Shown: positions 36,488 through 47,143, counted from the first letter of the stretch. The stretch: 64,000 bases of DNA from Poseidonibacter parvus (GCF_001956695.1 NZ_CP019070.1:1922001-1986000), one strand, 5' to 3'. Notes: generated by a model not told the origin, from the sequence alone. Made by a program: numbers and translations.

Positions 36488-37495
36488 GTGAAATACACTG
36501 ATATAAACTTTAATAACAAAACAATTTTAATAACTGGAGGAGCAGGATTTATTGGTTCAAATCTTGCTTTTTACTTTCAAAATTATTACCCTGATGCAAA
36601 AATTATAATCTTAGACTCTTTTAGAAATAATGAGACATTTTCAAATGGTAACCTAAAAAGTTTTGGTCACTTTAAAAATCTTTTAGGATTTAAAGGTCAT
36701 GTTATTAGTGGTGATATTAATGATAAAAAACTATTAGAAGATTTAGAAGAGAATTATTCTTTTGATTATATTTTTCATCAAGCTGCTATTTCTGATACAA
36801 CAGTGAATGAACAAGATTTAATGATACAAACAAATGTAAATGCTTATGAAGATTTATTAAAAATTGCAATTAAGCATAATGCAAATGTAGTTTATGCAAG
36901 TTCAGCTGCAACTTATGGTGATAGTAATCGCTTTGAAGTTGGATATGAGTCACCAAATAATGCCTATGGTTTTTCAAAAGTAATGATGGATAATATCACA
37001 AATGAATATCTAAAAAAAGATTTAAATATTTCAATTGTTGGATTAAAATATTTTAATGTATATGGTCCAAGAGAGTTTTTTAAAAACAAAACTTCTTCAA
37101 TGGTAGTTCAATTTGGACATCAAATATTAAAAGGACTTACTCCTAAACTTTTTGAGGGAAGTGACAAAATATTACGAGATTTTATTTATATTGAAGATGT
37201 AATACAAGCAAATATAAAAGCTTGTAATCCTAAGAAATCTGGAGTTTATAATGTGGGAACAGGAAAAGCTAGAAGTTTTGAAGATATTGTAGATATTTTG
37301 CAAAGTGAACTAAATATTGATAAGGGAAAAGAATATATTAAAAATCCATTTATTGGTTCTTATCAATTTTTTACACAAGCTAATATTGAAGATACACAAA
37401 AATACTTAGATTATAAACCAAGGTATGAAATGGAAGAAGGCATTAAAGAGTATATTCCTGAAATAAAAAGACTATTTAAAGAAGAAGTAAAATAA
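36488..37495 (+). CDS. hldD: ADP-L-glycero-D-manno-heptose 6-epimerase
   Basis: This 335-aa extended SDR epimerises ADP-D-glycero- to ADP-L-glycero-D-manno-heptose. The NADP-binding site is LITGGAGFIGSNLAFYFQ (about residues 15-32), SDTTVNEQDL is the family loop, and YGFSK is the catalytic YxxxK. The start codon is GTG at 36488. The stop overlaps the hldE start by one base. Product assignment is firm because all four pathway genes lie together. Confidence 0.95.
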   Translation: MKYTDINFNNKTILITGGAGFIGSNLAFYFQNYYPDAKIIILDSFRNNETFSNGNLKSFGHFKNLLGFKGHVISGDINDKKLLEDLEENYSFDYIFHQAAISDTTVNEQDLMIQTNVNAYEDLLKIAIKHNANVVYASSAATYGDSNRFEVGYESPNNAYGFSKVMMDNITNEYLKKDLNISIVGLKYFNVYGPREFFKNKTSSMVVQFGHQILKGLTPKLFEGSDKILRDFIYIEDVIQANIKACNPKKSGVYNVGTGKARSFEDIVDILQSELNIDKGKEYIKNPFIGSYQFFTQANIEDTQKYLDYKPRYEMEEGIKEYIPEIKRLFKEEVK

Positions 37496-38931
37496 TGATT
37501 AATTTAAAAAATAAAAAGCCTAATATTTTAGTAATTGGTGATTTGATGATTGACCATTATTTATGGGGAAGTTGTGAACGAATATCTCCTGAAGCACCAG
37601 TACCTGTTATAAATATTCAAAAAGAAAACCAAGCCTTAGGTGGAGCAGGAAATGTTTTAAATAATTTAAAAACATTTGGTGCAAAAGTATCTGTAATTAG
37701 TGTGCTTGGAAATGATAGTATTGCAAGTGAATTAAAAGAAATGCTTGAAAATATTGATATTCAAACAAATATGCTAATAGAAGAAGAAAATAGAAAAACT
37801 ACAAAAAAAAGTAGATTAATAGCTTCACAACAACAAGTATTAAGATATGACAAAGAAAGTACACAAAATATATCTGATGAAAGTGCATCAAAAATATTAG
37901 AATTTTTAACAAAAAATATATCAAAGTATGATGTTCTTCTTTTATCTGATTATGGAAAAGGTGTTTTAACTAAAAAATTAACTCAAGAGATAATTTCTAT
38001 TTCAAATGAAAATAAAGTAAAAGTATTTGTTGATCCAAAAGGAAATGATTATGATAAATACAAAAATGCTTATGCAATAACACCAAATAAAAAAGAAGCT
38101 ATTGAAGCTACAAATATTGATATAAAAGATGATTCAACTCTTGAAAAAGCAATAAAAGAATTAAAAACAAATTATCAATTAGACTTAGCATTAATAACTC
38201 TTAGTGAAAGTGGTATTGCAATTTATGATGATAAATTAAGAATTAAACCAACTGTTGCAAAAGAAGTATATGATGTAACAGGTGCCGGAGATACTGTAAT
38301 CGCATCAATTGCTTTTGCAATTGCGAATGGTTTAGATATTGATAAAGCAGTAGAGTTTGCTAATTTAGCAGCAGGTGTAGTTGTAAGTAAAATTGGAAGT
38401 GCAACTGCTAGCATGGATGAAATTTATGAATATGAATCAAGTTTACATAAATCAAATTCTTTTTCAAATATAAAAAATATCGATGAAATAAAAGCTATAT
38501 CTAAACGACTAATTAATCAAAAGAAAAAAATAGTCTTTACGAATGGTTGTTTTGATATATTACATGCAGGTCATGTGAAGTATTTAGAAGAAGCAAAAAG
38601 TTATGGTGATATTTTAATTTTAGGACTAAATTCAGATGATTCTGTTAGAAGATTAAAAGGTTCAAATAGACCTATAAATAATCAAGAAGATAGAGCCTAT
38701 TTATTAGCCGCACTAGATGCAGTTGATTTTGTAGTTATTTTTAATGAAGAAACACCATATGAGTTGATAAAACTAATACAACCTGATTTATTAGTAAAAG
38801 GTGGTGATTATATTGGTAAAACTGTTGTAGGTAAAGATATAGCAAAAGAAGTAAAACTTGTTGAATTTGTAGAAAATAAAAGTACAACAAAAATAATTCA
38901 AAGGATTTTGAATAATGCAGAAAATGATTGA
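37495..38931 (+). CDS. hldE: bifunctional heptose-7-phosphate kinase / heptose-1-phosphate adenylyltransferase
   Basis: This 478-aa fusion enzyme has an N-terminal PfkB-type kinase (about residues 1-310) with DVTGAGDTVIASI as the ATP/anion-hole motif. Its C-terminal nucleotidyltransferase (about 335-478) has the HxGH motif in FTNGCFDILHAGHVKYLEEA. The C-terminal PDLLVKGGDY matches the family. It carries out both the kinase and ADP-activation steps around GmhB. It overlaps gmhA by 17 bp. Confidence 0.96.
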   Translation: MINLKNKKPNILVIGDLMIDHYLWGSCERISPEAPVPVINIQKENQALGGAGNVLNNLKTFGAKVSVISVLGNDSIASELKEMLENIDIQTNMLIEEENRKTTKKSRLIASQQQVLRYDKESTQNISDESASKILEFLTKNISKYDVLLLSDYGKGVLTKKLTQEIISISNENKVKVFVDPKGNDYDKYKNAYAITPNKKEAIEATNIDIKDDSTLEKAIKELKTNYQLDLALITLSESGIAIYDDKLRIKPTVAKEVYDVTGAGDTVIASIAFAIANGLDIDKAVEFANLAAGVVVSKIGSATASMDEIYEYESSLHKSNSFSNIKNIDEIKAISKRLINQKKKIVFTNGCFDILHAGHVKYLEEAKSYGDILILGLNSDDSVRRLKGSNRPINNQEDRAYLLAALDAVDFVVIFNEETPYELIKLIQPDLLVKGGDYIGKTVVGKDIAKEVKLVEFVENKSTTKIIQRILNNAEND

Positions 38932-39481
38932 AAAAGAGTTCTTATCGCATATAGATATTGCTAAATTAACATTTGATAAAATAAAAGATAAATTAGAAGA
39001 GGCTTCTTCTTTAGTAGTTGAAACATTAAAAAATGGGAATAAAGTATTAATTTGTGGAAATGGTGGAAGTGCTGCAGATGCACAGCATATTGCAACTGAA
39101 ATAGTTTGTAAATATAAAACTGTTAGAAAAGGCTATCCTGCTATTGCACTTACGACTGATACAAGTATTATAACTGCTGTATCAAATGACTTTGGTTATG
39201 AAATGGTATTTAAAAGACAAATTGAAGCTCTTGCAAATAAAAATGATTTAGTAATTGGCATTAGCACAAGTGGTAATAGTGAAAATATAGTCAATGCATT
39301 AAAATATGCAAAAGAGATTGGATGTAAAACTCTTGGGTTTAGTGGAAATGATGGTGGAGAAATTGATAAGTATTGTGATATCAACTTAATCGTACCCTCA
39401 AATAATACACCTAGAATACAAGAGCTTCATATTCTATTTGGGCATATTATTTGTCAGATTGTTGATGATAGTTGTTGTTAG
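38915..39481 (+). CDS. gmhA: sedoheptulose-7-phosphate isomerase
   Basis: This 188-aa cytosolic SIS-domain isomerase makes D-glycero-D-manno-heptose-7-phosphate, the first step. LICGNGGSAADAQHIATE (about residues 45-62) and GISTSGNSENIVNALKYA (about 110-127) are the SIS signatures. It is last in the heptose operon and overlaps hldE. Confidence 0.96.
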   Translation: MQKMIEKEFLSHIDIAKLTFDKIKDKLEEASSLVVETLKNGNKVLICGNGGSAADAQHIATEIVCKYKTVRKGYPAIALTTDTSIITAVSNDFGYEMVFKRQIEALANKNDLVIGISTSGNSENIVNALKYAKEIGCKTLGFSGNDGGEIDKYCDINLIVPSNNTPRIQELHILFGHIICQIVDDSCC

Positions 39482-39527
39482 TCTATGATTTTCTGGTTGT
39501 ATTAATACATGCGTAATTAAAATATCT

Positions 39528-39558
39528 AAAAATACTATAAGTTTTTTATAGTATTTTT
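39528..39558. terminator. bidirectional terminator between gmhA and the GT10 gene
   Basis: Perfect 13-bp arms (39528-39540 with 39546-39558) enclose a 5-base loop with A/T-rich tails on both sides, between convergent genes. Confidence 0.75.
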
Positions 39559-40548
39559 AATTTTCCAAATAATAAAAGTATATAAATCATTAAAACTTCT
39601 TAGTCTCATTTGTCTTCTACCATAAATTTTATTATCAGAACTAATTTCAGATTTTTTTTCTGAAGAGTTTTCTGTTACAATCTTATTAATCATAGCTAAT
39701 AAATTGTACTCTTCAATTACCCTTCTTCTAGCTTCTTTTATTGCAGGTAATCTTCTCTCATATTCACCTGGTGTTGCAATAATTTCTTTAATCTTTTCAA
39801 GTGAACCTTCAATATCATAAATATCGATTAAAATAATACTATCTTTTGGAAAATATTCATAAATATTTGGACAACCATAATAAATAGGTACAGCAAACCC
39901 TAAGAAAGTATCAGCTAGTTTTTCCGTCCAAACATGTGGAGAATAATGGTTTTCTATAGCAACATGGAATTCATAATCATCAATAGCTTCAGCTTTAGTT
40001 TCAATCCATTTAAAACCTTTCCCAAATCTTTCTAACTCAGAAATCTTATCTTCCATAATTTTAGTAAAGTCATATCTTAGTTTATGAATAGTATGCCCTT
40101 GTTGTTTATTTGAACATACTGTTGATATTTTTTTTATTTTTTTAGGTTCTTTTTGAGCAACTATTTCATCATATGTTTTCCCATAAAACCATACATTACC
40201 TGTTTGTGAACGTATAGCATTTAGATGAGGAAGAGATTTTTTATCTTGATTTGTGATTACATATTGAAATTGATTAGTAAAACCTTTCCCATATTTTGTA
40301 ATAGTATTTGGTTCAGTAGTCACAAATATTGTATTTTCTTTAGGACAAGAAAGAACTTCAGTTTGATTTAACAAAATTTTAGAAACATCATCTTGTATTA
40401 CTAACCAATCATAATCTCTATTTAAAGGATTAAATGTAAACTGACAATTCCCGACAATTCCTTCTGAATCTTTACTTTGGTTTCTAAATGTTGTATTTTC
40501 AGAAGCTTGGCTTCCTCTATGTATCAATTTAACTTTTATATATTTCAT
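39535..40548 (-). CDS. GT10 fucosyltransferase-like glycosyltransferase
   Basis: This 337-aa enzyme has the C-terminal donor-binding block of the alpha-1,3/1,4-fucosyltransferase family: FHVAIENHYSPHVWTEKLADTF. After it come FAVPIYYGCPNIYEYFPKDS and a Glu-rich region. It would transfer fucose from GDP-fucose onto a surface glycan. The manC, gmd and fcl genes of the same block supply GDP-L-fucose. No membrane segment. The acceptor is unknown. Confidence 0.85.
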   Translation of the reverse strand: MKYIKVKLIHRGSQASENTTFRNQSKDSEGIVGNCQFTFNPLNRDYDWLVIQDDVSKILLNQTEVLSCPKENTIFVTTEPNTITKYGKGFTNQFQYVITNQDKKSLPHLNAIRSQTGNVWFYGKTYDEIVAQKEPKKIKKISTVCSNKQQGHTIHKLRYDFTKIMEDKISELERFGKGFKWIETKAEAIDDYEFHVAIENHYSPHVWTEKLADTFLGFAVPIYYGCPNIYEYFPKDSIILIDIYDIEGSLEKIKEIIATPGEYERRLPAIKEARRRVIEEYNLLAMINKIVTENSSEKKSEISSDNKIYGRRQMRLRSFNDLYTFIIWKIKNTIKNL

Positions 40549-41474
40549 TTGATTATACTCTTTAATAATTTTTTTGAAACTAACCTTGAACCTTTAAAAT
40601 TTAAATGACTAGAATCAGCAAAATAAACATCACTTAAATTTAATATCTTTTGCAAGTTTATATATTTAAAACTATAAACCTTATTTAAATCATATATTTT
40701 ATTTTGATATGTATTATATTGACTTACGAATTTATCTTCACTGAAAAATATTTCTCTATAAGGTGTTGTAACAAAATAAAAATCTATATTTTTTTCTCTC
40801 AAATATTTTAACATATCCTCAAAAGAATCAAAATGATTATTAAGTTTAGTTATATCTGTAATTGCATTCCATCTATCTTGACTCGAATTTTCTTCATTTA
40901 TTTTTAAACCTATATCTCCATACTTATTAAATCCCAAGTCACTATATTTAGTTTTATTTAAATATCTTCTTTCCCAACCTAAATAATCTTTTAAGTTCTT
41001 ACTTAAGCTGTTAAAAGTATTAAAATATGCAATAAAATATGAATTATCATATAAATAGTTTTTAACATCTTGAAAATTATAAGGTTTTATACTTTCTCCA
41101 TAAAAATCAAAATATTGATTTAAATAAATAATTTTTTTTACGTTTGATAAATCTAAAATTTTCATAAAATCAAATATTTCATTAACTTTTAATCCCCATG
41201 AAGATAAATTTAATATTTTATCTCCAAGTTTTTCAGATAATATTTCAGTATTAATATTGTTTAATCCCATAGATGAACCAATAATTATTATTTCAACATC
41301 TTCTAACTTATTAGTGTTTTTTAAAAACGATAACTTAGCATCAAAAGATATTGAGTTTGTAAATCTAAGAGGTACATTTTTATATGTATTTAAATAAAAT
41401 ATTAAAAAGAATGATACTACTATTAAAAAAATGAGTAAGATAATCCATTTCTTTAACCAAGTTTTTGAATTCAT
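40545..41474 (-). CDS. SGNH-type membrane-anchored protein (candidate O-acyl transfer partner)
   Basis: This 309-aa protein has an N-terminal membrane anchor (about residues 9-30) and an extracytoplasmic SGNH-like domain. IIIGSSMGLNNINTEIL holds the candidate nucleophile Ser, and YFADSSHLNFKGSRLVS holds the Asp and His (DxxH) pair. Similar DltD/AlgJ/AlgX-type proteins work with MBOAT proteins in O-acylation of polysaccharides. It lies beside the MBOAT gene. Its acyl donor, acceptor and exact activity are inferred. Confidence 0.72.
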   Translation of the reverse strand: MNSKTWLKKWIILLIFLIVVSFFLIFYLNTYKNVPLRFTNSISFDAKLSFLKNTNKLEDVEIIIIGSSMGLNNINTEILSEKLGDKILNLSSWGLKVNEIFDFMKILDLSNVKKIIYLNQYFDFYGESIKPYNFQDVKNYLYDNSYFIAYFNTFNSLSKNLKDYLGWERRYLNKTKYSDLGFNKYGDIGLKINEENSSQDRWNAITDITKLNNHFDSFEDMLKYLREKNIDFYFVTTPYREIFFSEDKFVSQYNTYQNKIYDLNKVYSFKYINLQKILNLSDVYFADSSHLNFKGSRLVSKKLLKSIIK

Positions 41475-41483
41475 ATTAAATAC

Positions 41484-42953
41484 CTAAAAATTAAAATATA
41501 AAAACTCTGATATATTATTTAAATTTAAAAGAGAATAATAAAATAATAATAATGAAAACGCCAAATTATACTTATTTAATTTCATATTTAAATTATTATT
41601 GTTATTTTTTGTAAATATTATAAAGAAAGTAAAAAATAGAATCCAATAAACTACTTTATTCTTTCCATCTAATACTGTAAAAACCGTAGAAAATTCAATA
41701 CCCCATTGAGATAAGAAAATAAGTTTGGCTTCCCACTTTTCTTTTAATACAATACCTGTCATCCCAGCCATACCCATAAGAACTTTAATAGCATCATCCC
41801 ATTCTTTAGCTCTAAAAAACACCCAAGTGATATTAATAAAGTTAAAAGTAATAAACCAAGCTAACCAAGACCACATTTTAAATCCGAGTGTTTGCCATAG
41901 TCTGTGAATAGATAAAGCTAAACCATGAAGAAATCCCCAAAATAAAAATGTCCAACCAGCACCATGCCAAAATCCACCTATAATAAAAGTAGCCATTAAG
42001 TTTGAATATGTTCTAAACCTTCCTCTTTTATTTCCACCTAGAGGAATATAAACATAATCTCTTAAAAACCTTGATAATGTAATATGCCATCTTCTCCAAA
42101 AGTCTTGTATAGATAAAGCTTTATATGGAGAGTTAAAGTTAATAGGCAGTTTTATATTAAATAGTAATGCAATACCTATTGCCATATCTGTGTACCCTGA
42201 GAAATCAAAATACAATTGAAAAGTATAAGATAATGAAGTAGCCCAAGCTTCAAACAAGTTCAATGTTGTTGCTACATCAAATCCTTGATTTGCCCAAACA
42301 GCAAAAGTATCTGCTATTACTACTTTTTTAAATAATCCCATTGAAAATATAAATATACCTAGAGCTATATTTTTATAATTCTTTACCATATTTCTATTAT
42401 TAGCAAATTGAGGCATCATCTCTTTATGATGTACAATTGGTCCTGCTATTAATTGAGGAAAGAAAGTTACAAAGAGTGCATAGTTTAAAAAGTCATACTC
42501 TTTTGTCTCACCTCTATAACTATCCACTAAATATGCTATTTGTTGGAAAGTAAAAAATGATATTGCTAGAGGTAATAATAAGTTTAACAAATCAACATTT
42601 GTTCCAAGTGCAAAATTAAAGTTTTCAATAAAAAAATCTGCGTATTTAAAATATCCAAGTAATGATACATTACAAACAATACCAAAAATTAAAATTGATT
42701 TATTTGAAAATGTTTTTTTACTAGTTTTCTCTTTCTTAGTTTTAGCTAATGTATTTCCTATTGCATAATTAAATAGCATACTTCCTAGTATTAGAGGTAA
42801 ATAAGCTATATTCCAATAAGAATAAAAAAATAGCGAAGAAAAAACGAGAAAAGCTTTACTTGCTGTTGTTAGTCTTTTACTATTTAAATAGAAATAGATA
42901 AAGAATGTTATTGGTAGAAATGCGAATATGAATTCATAGCTATTAAAGAGCAT
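41484..42953 (-). CDS. MBOAT-family O-acyltransferase (AlgI-like)
   Basis: This 489-aa multi-pass membrane protein has AlgI/PatA/DltB motifs: FQQIAYLVDSYRGE, WRRWHITLSRFLRDYVYIPL and GFWHGAGWTFLFWGFLHG with the conserved His. It moves acyl groups, commonly acetyl, across or within the membrane to a partner that modifies a glycan. The two SGNH-like genes on both sides are plausible partners. Whether the product is O-acetylated polysaccharide is inference. Confidence 0.88.
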   Translation of the reverse strand: MLFNSYEFIFAFLPITFFIYFYLNSKRLTTASKAFLVFSSLFFYSYWNIAYLPLILGSMLFNYAIGNTLAKTKKEKTSKKTFSNKSILIFGIVCNVSLLGYFKYADFFIENFNFALGTNVDLLNLLLPLAISFFTFQQIAYLVDSYRGETKEYDFLNYALFVTFFPQLIAGPIVHHKEMMPQFANNRNMVKNYKNIALGIFIFSMGLFKKVVIADTFAVWANQGFDVATTLNLFEAWATSLSYTFQLYFDFSGYTDMAIGIALLFNIKLPINFNSPYKALSIQDFWRRWHITLSRFLRDYVYIPLGGNKRGRFRTYSNLMATFIIGGFWHGAGWTFLFWGFLHGLALSIHRLWQTLGFKMWSWLAWFITFNFINITWVFFRAKEWDDAIKVLMGMAGMTGIVLKEKWEAKLIFLSQWGIEFSTVFTVLDGKNKVVYWILFFTFFIIFTKNNNNNLNMKLNKYNLAFSLLLFYYSLLNLNNISEFLYFNF

Positions 42954-42954
42954 T

Positions 42955-44046
42955 TTAGTTAAAGTTCCTTTTTTCTATATTATACTTACTTTTAAATTTA
43001 TTAATATTATTTTTAAAATCATTAAAAAATGTATCTAAGTTTGATTTATTTAATATTATTTTATGTTTACTATATTTATGTAGAGAAGATAAATCTTTTG
43101 CAATAATATCTCCTATAAAAGGATAGTAATGACTAGAGTCGAAGTAATTATTTAAATTAGTTGTAATATCATTTAAAAACATATAATGACTTACTTCATT
43201 AAAAACTTCTATAGTATCTTTTAACCAATTATAATATTCATCTAATTTCTCTCCATTAATGATAATAGAATAAATTAGTTCAGAACTTATAGGTGAAGTA
43301 AAAATAATAAATTTAGTCTCAGGATTATTTTTCTTTAATTCAATTAATCTTTTTTTATAATTAGAATCCCATTGATAATTTGAATTCATAAAATTTTTAG
43401 TTAATTGAATAATTCCATTTCTCTGTCTTTTTTCTAATTTAATTTTATCAATTGTTTCAGAATAATGAATATTATTTCTATCGTAATATATTTTTTTATC
43501 TTTAAATGAATATGAAATATTCTTTAAAGAATTCTCTACTGTATCATAAGACAATAATGTTTTAAATAAATAAAAAGGATCCTCAACTTTTTCTATATAA
43601 TATTCTGGGTCTTTTACTAATTTATTTTTATTTAAATTTGTATTATGAAAATCTAATCCAAGTATAATATATTTAAACTCTGAATCTTTTATTTTTTTCA
43701 AATATTGAATATAACTATTATATTCAATTAAATCCATAGAAGAAGTAGCAAAATTATAAATTTTAAAATCATTATAAAATTTAAATTGATTTATATAAGT
43801 TGATCTACTATTACCTAATAATAATCCATTGTAGTTTTGTAAACCATTATTATAAAGATCATTTAGTTTATTATGTCTTTCATCACCAACTTTCTGTTTA
43901 CTATTTAAATTATTTTGATGCTTAAAAAACCAAAATGGATCAATATAATAGTTAATAAAAGCCGTAAAAAAAAGCATAGTTGATAAAATAAATAAAAAAT
44001 TAATTGACCAAGTTCTTGATTTAATATTCTTTCCTTTAAAAATCAA
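42955..44046 (-). CDS. membrane-anchored SGNH-like protein
   Basis: This 363-aa protein has an N-terminal membrane segment (about residues 14-35). The domain after it has NGLLLGNSRSTYIN as candidate nucleophile block and a C-terminal FDSSHYYPFIGD with Asp and His. The layout resembles AlgX/AlgJ-type or other SGNH acyl-transfer proteins, and it immediately follows the MBOAT gene (2 bp apart). Overall similarity to named proteins is weak. I cannot give an exact activity. Confidence 0.6.
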   Translation of the reverse strand: MIFKGKNIKSRTWSINFLFILSTMLFFTAFINYYIDPFWFFKHQNNLNSKQKVGDERHNKLNDLYNNGLQNYNGLLLGNSRSTYINQFKFYNDFKIYNFATSSMDLIEYNSYIQYLKKIKDSEFKYIILGLDFHNTNLNKNKLVKDPEYYIEKVEDPFYLFKTLLSYDTVENSLKNISYSFKDKKIYYDRNNIHYSETIDKIKLEKRQRNGIIQLTKNFMNSNYQWDSNYKKRLIELKKNNPETKFIIFTSPISSELIYSIIINGEKLDEYYNWLKDTIEVFNEVSHYMFLNDITTNLNNYFDSSHYYPFIGDIIAKDLSSLHKYSKHKIILNKSNLDTFFNDFKNNINKFKSKYNIEKRNFN

Positions 44047-45132
44047 CTACAATCCTAAATGACCAAAAACTTTTTCATAAGATTTTTTTGCAGTATAATG
44101 ATTTAAACATTTCTCGTATCCTTTCCTAGCAATACTTTCTCTTTCTTCATCATTCAATAAATAATACTTAACTTTCGCTAATAAATCTTCTTTTGACATA
44201 TAAGTCTCAATATCTTTTCCTATAGTAAAATATTCTTTCAATTCTTCATGATAACCTGTAATGTAAAAACTACCTATTAAAGGTACTTCAAAATCCCTAC
44301 CTTTTAATATATTAATATCATCATTCTTTCCAACGGTTGAAAATCCCAAAACTATTTTTGCTTTATTAAAGATTTCAATCATTTCATCAGCTTCTGCAAA
44401 ACCTTCTTCCCAACCAGAACCTTTAGTATAAACAGATATTCCATTCTCTCTTAAAAAACTTATATATTTACCTCTGATTCCATAACTTGCACCAACAAAA
44501 CAAACATCATATTCCTTCTTTAATATCAATTTTCTATAAATTCTTTCATTTCCTGCATAATCTTTATAAATTGGATTGCCACCCTCAACTAAATATTTAA
44601 TTATTGCACTTTTAGAAGTAGTTAATGAAAGATCAAAGAAAGAGCAAATATCTTTTACTCCTCTATAACAGCCATCTTTACCCCTTCTACTCTTAAATTT
44701 TCTTTCATCATCTAAAGACTCATTTATAATAGGAATATTAAAGCTTTTTAACTCTTCTAATGATTCAATAGATATAGAATACCCTGAAACATAACACACT
44801 ATAATATCAATTATATTATTATTAATTATATTCTTAACAAAATTTATCATTTTCTTATTGACATCTAATTTTTTATTATACCAATCTTTTTCATGAGGGT
44901 TTTCTGTAAATTGAAATTTAAATACTCTCCCTATTTCCTCTAAAGGTTTTAATGTATTATTAATTCCGAAAGTACTATCAAAATATGTCAAATAAATTAT
45001 ATTTAATTTATTTCCTGAAAAGTTATTTGTTTTTATTTTAAAATCATCTATATTAATTGATTTACCATACTTTTTTGAATAAATGTAGTTTTCTAAATTA
45101 TATTTAATTTTTTTTATCATTTTAAAACTCAT
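44047..45132 (-). CDS. CgeB-like glycosyltransferase
   Basis: This 361-aa GT-B-type protein has the C-terminal CgeB/Glyco_trans_1_2 block: [39 protein letters not shown] and [21 protein letters not shown]. It is related to the second CgeB-like enzyme at 47124-48185. Its start overlaps the aminotransferase gene by 11 bp. An in-frame ATG at 45120, just past that stop, is an alternative start. The sugar and linkage are unknown. Confidence 0.78.
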   Translation of the reverse strand: MSFKMIKKIKYNLENYIYSKKYGKSINIDDFKIKTNNFSGNKLNIIYLTYFDSTFGINNTLKPLEEIGRVFKFQFTENPHEKDWYNKKLDVNKKMINFVKNIINNNIIDIIVCYVSGYSISIESLEELKSFNIPIINESLDDERKFKSRRGKDGCYRGVKDICSFFDLSLTTSKSAIIKYLVEGGNPIYKDYAGNERIYRKLILKKEYDVCFVGASYGIRGKYISFLRENGISVYTKGSGWEEGFAEADEMIEIFNKAKIVLGFSTVGKNDDINILKGRDFEVPLIGSFYITGYHEELKEYFTIGKDIETYMSKEDLLAKVKYYLLNDEERESIARKGYEKCLNHYTAKKSYEKVFGHLGL

Positions 45133-46219
45133 TCAAGATATTAACTATTTTTATAGTTTGTTTTAAGGATTGTACTCCACCAATAGGCAAACTTAATACT
45201 TCATTATGAATTTTTTCACTTATTGGGCATTTTACACTTTTCCACTCTTTATATGCTTCTTGTTTATGCGGTGCTAAGGGATAATGAATAAGTGTTTGGA
45301 TTTCATTATCTAGAAGATATTTTTGTAATTCATCTCTTTTATTTGTTCTGATTACAAATAAATGCCAAACATGATTGTTTTCTTCTCTTACTGTTGGTAA
45401 AATTAGATTATCGTTTTTGATATTTTCTAAATAATAATTAGCAATTTCTCTTCTTTTTTCTATTTCTTTATCTAAGTATCTTAGTTTTATTCTTAACATT
45501 GCTGCTTGAATTTCATCAAGTCTACTATTTACGCCTTTATAGAGGTTCTCATACTTTTTATAACTTCCATAATTTCCAAGTGCTTTAATTGCATTTGCTA
45601 ATTCTTCATCATTTGTTGTAACTACTCCACCATCACCTAATGCACCGAGGTTTTTCCCTGGATAAAAACTAAATCCGCTTGCATCACCTAAGTTCCCACA
45701 TCTTTTATCTTTATAGTATGCACCATGTGATTGTGCTGAGTCTTCTATCACTTTTAAATTATATTTCTTTGCTATTGCGTTTATATTATCCATTTGGCAA
45801 GTTTGTCCATATAAATGAACAGGCATGATTGCTTTTGTTTTTGAAGTTATTTTTCCTTCTATTTTAGATGAATCTATTAAATAAGTATTAATATCCGGTT
45901 CAACTAAAACAGGAACTAGATTATTTTGTGATATTGCTAAGATAGAAGCTATATATGTATTTGATGGAACTATCACTTCATCACCATCTTTTATTATTCC
46001 TAATTCTTTATATGCTCTTAATATTAAGATTAGTGCATCAAGACCATTTGCTACACCTATTGCATATTTTGTACCACAATATTGTGCAAATTCTTTTTCA
46101 AATTCGTTACATTCAGTTCCTTGTATGTACCACCCACTATCTATAACTTTTGTACATGCAGTTATTAATTCTTCTCTGTATTGAGCATTTATACCTTTTA
46201 AATCTAAAAATGGGATCAT
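45122..46219 (-). CDS. fdtB: dTDP-3-keto-6-deoxyhexose aminotransferase (DegT/DnrJ/EryC1/StrS family)
   Basis: This 365-aa PLP enzyme adds the amino group to C3 of the dTDP-3-keto-6-deoxyhexose made by RfbB and the ketoisomerase. The PLP lysine is in [17 protein letters not shown], with [11 protein letters not shown] before it and [15 protein letters not shown] near the N-terminus. It overlaps the acetyltransferase gene (ATGA). FdtB (fucose-type) and QdtB (quinovose-type) cannot be told apart by reading; the symbol is provisional. Confidence 0.83.
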   Translation of the reverse strand: MIPFLDLKGINAQYREELITACTKVIDSGWYIQGTECNEFEKEFAQYCGTKYAIGVANGLDALILILRAYKELGIIKDGDEVIVPSNTYIASILAISQNNLVPVLVEPDINTYLIDSSKIEGKITSKTKAIMPVHLYGQTCQMDNINAIAKKYNLKVIEDSAQSHGAYYKDKRCGNLGDASGFSFYPGKNLGALGDGGVVTTNDEELANAIKALGNYGSYKKYENLYKGVNSRLDEIQAAMLRIKLRYLDKEIEKRREIANYYLENIKNDNLILPTVREENNHVWHLFVIRTNKRDELQKYLLDNEIQTLIHYPLAPHKQEAYKEWKSVKCPISEKIHNEVLSLPIGGVQSLKQTIKIVNILNEF

Positions 46220-46734
46220 CTTTTATTTTCTCCTTTACATTCATTACAAACTAATGAATTATCACATTTCTGTCCACATTTACAAACATAGCCTTTATGA
46301 ATAGCTGGGTTACCAAACCAAAGTTCTTGAACTCCTACATCTTTTGTCAGAACACTTCCTGCACCTATCATTGCAAATTCTTTTATAGTTATACCACCAA
46401 CAATTGTGCTATTAGCACCTATTGAAGCTGATTTTTTTATGATGGTTTTTAAAAACTCTTTTGGATATTGTTTGCTTCTTGGCAAAAAATCATTTGTGAA
46501 AGTAACATTTGGACCAATAAATACATTATCTTCTAAAGTTATGCCATCCCATATTTGAACACCTGATTTTACAGTTACATTGTCACCAATAATCACATCA
46601 TTTTCAATTAATACTTGAGCGTTAATATTACAATTGTTTCCAATTTTAGCATTTTGCAATACAACACAAAATTGCCAAATATTTGTATTCTCTCCAATAT
46701 TTTCTGATTGTATATCTGCTAATTTATGAATCAT
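46216..46734 (-). CDS. fdtC: left-handed-beta-helix N-acetyltransferase (FdtC/QdtC type)
   Basis: This 172-aa hexapeptide-repeat enzyme acetylates the 3-amino group with acetyl-CoA. Repeats such as [20 protein letters not shown] and [15 protein letters not shown] run from about residue 12 to 150. A C-terminal Cys-rich tail, [16 protein letters not shown], could bind zinc. The gene overlaps fdtA by 11 bp and fdtB by 4 bp, so translation is coupled. The assignment rests on the neighbouring fdtA/fdtB-like genes. Confidence 0.82.
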   Translation of the reverse strand: MIHKLADIQSENIGENTNIWQFCVVLQNAKIGNNCNINAQVLIENDVIIGDNVTVKSGVQIWDGITLEDNVFIGPNVTFTNDFLPRSKQYPKEFLKTIIKKSASIGANSTIVGGITIKEFAMIGAGSVLTKDVGVQELWFGNPAIHKGYVCKCGQKCDNSLVCNECKGENKR

Positions 46735-47143
46735 TTCTTACCACTTCTAAGAATTTATTATAATCTCGTATATAATCACTTTCATCATAATGTTCACTGG
46801 CTATTACAACTAAAACACAATCTTCACTAAAATCTTTCATTTCTCGCCAAATAAGTCCTTCTATCAAAAGTCCTTTATTTGGATTGTCAAGTTTTAGTTC
46901 TTCTCTTGTTTTACCATTGTCAAGAGTAAAAGTGCAAGAACCTTTTACAACTATTGCCATTTGCTTAAGATTAATATGAGCATGGAAGCCTCTTTCTACA
47001 CCCTCTTTTGTATCAAAAATATAATAAACTCTTTTTATTTCAAAAGGCGTATTATAACCTTCTTCAATAGCTATTAGTGAACCTCTTTCATCTCCTAATG
47101 TTTTAAAGTCTATAACTTCATAGTTAGATTTTTTTACCATCAT
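46724..47143 (-). CDS. fdtA: dTDP-4-keto-6-deoxyglucose 3,4-ketoisomerase (FdtA/QdtA type)
   Basis: This 139-aa cupin converts dTDP-4-keto-6-deoxyglucose to the 3-keto isomer. Its signatures are [19 protein letters not shown] (about residues 16-34), [18 protein letters not shown] with the catalytic His pair (about 52-69), and [11 protein letters not shown]. FdtA gives the galacto product and QdtA the gluco product; the choice depends on a few residues I cannot score. The gene starts inside the end of the upstream glycosyltransferase gene. Confidence 0.86.
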   Translation of the reverse strand: MMVKKSNYEVIDFKTLGDERGSLIAIEEGYNTPFEIKRVYYIFDTKEGVERGFHAHINLKQMAIVVKGSCTFTLDNGKTREELKLDNPNKGLLIEGLIWREMKDFSEDCVLVVIASEHYDESDYIRDYNKFLEVVRNDS

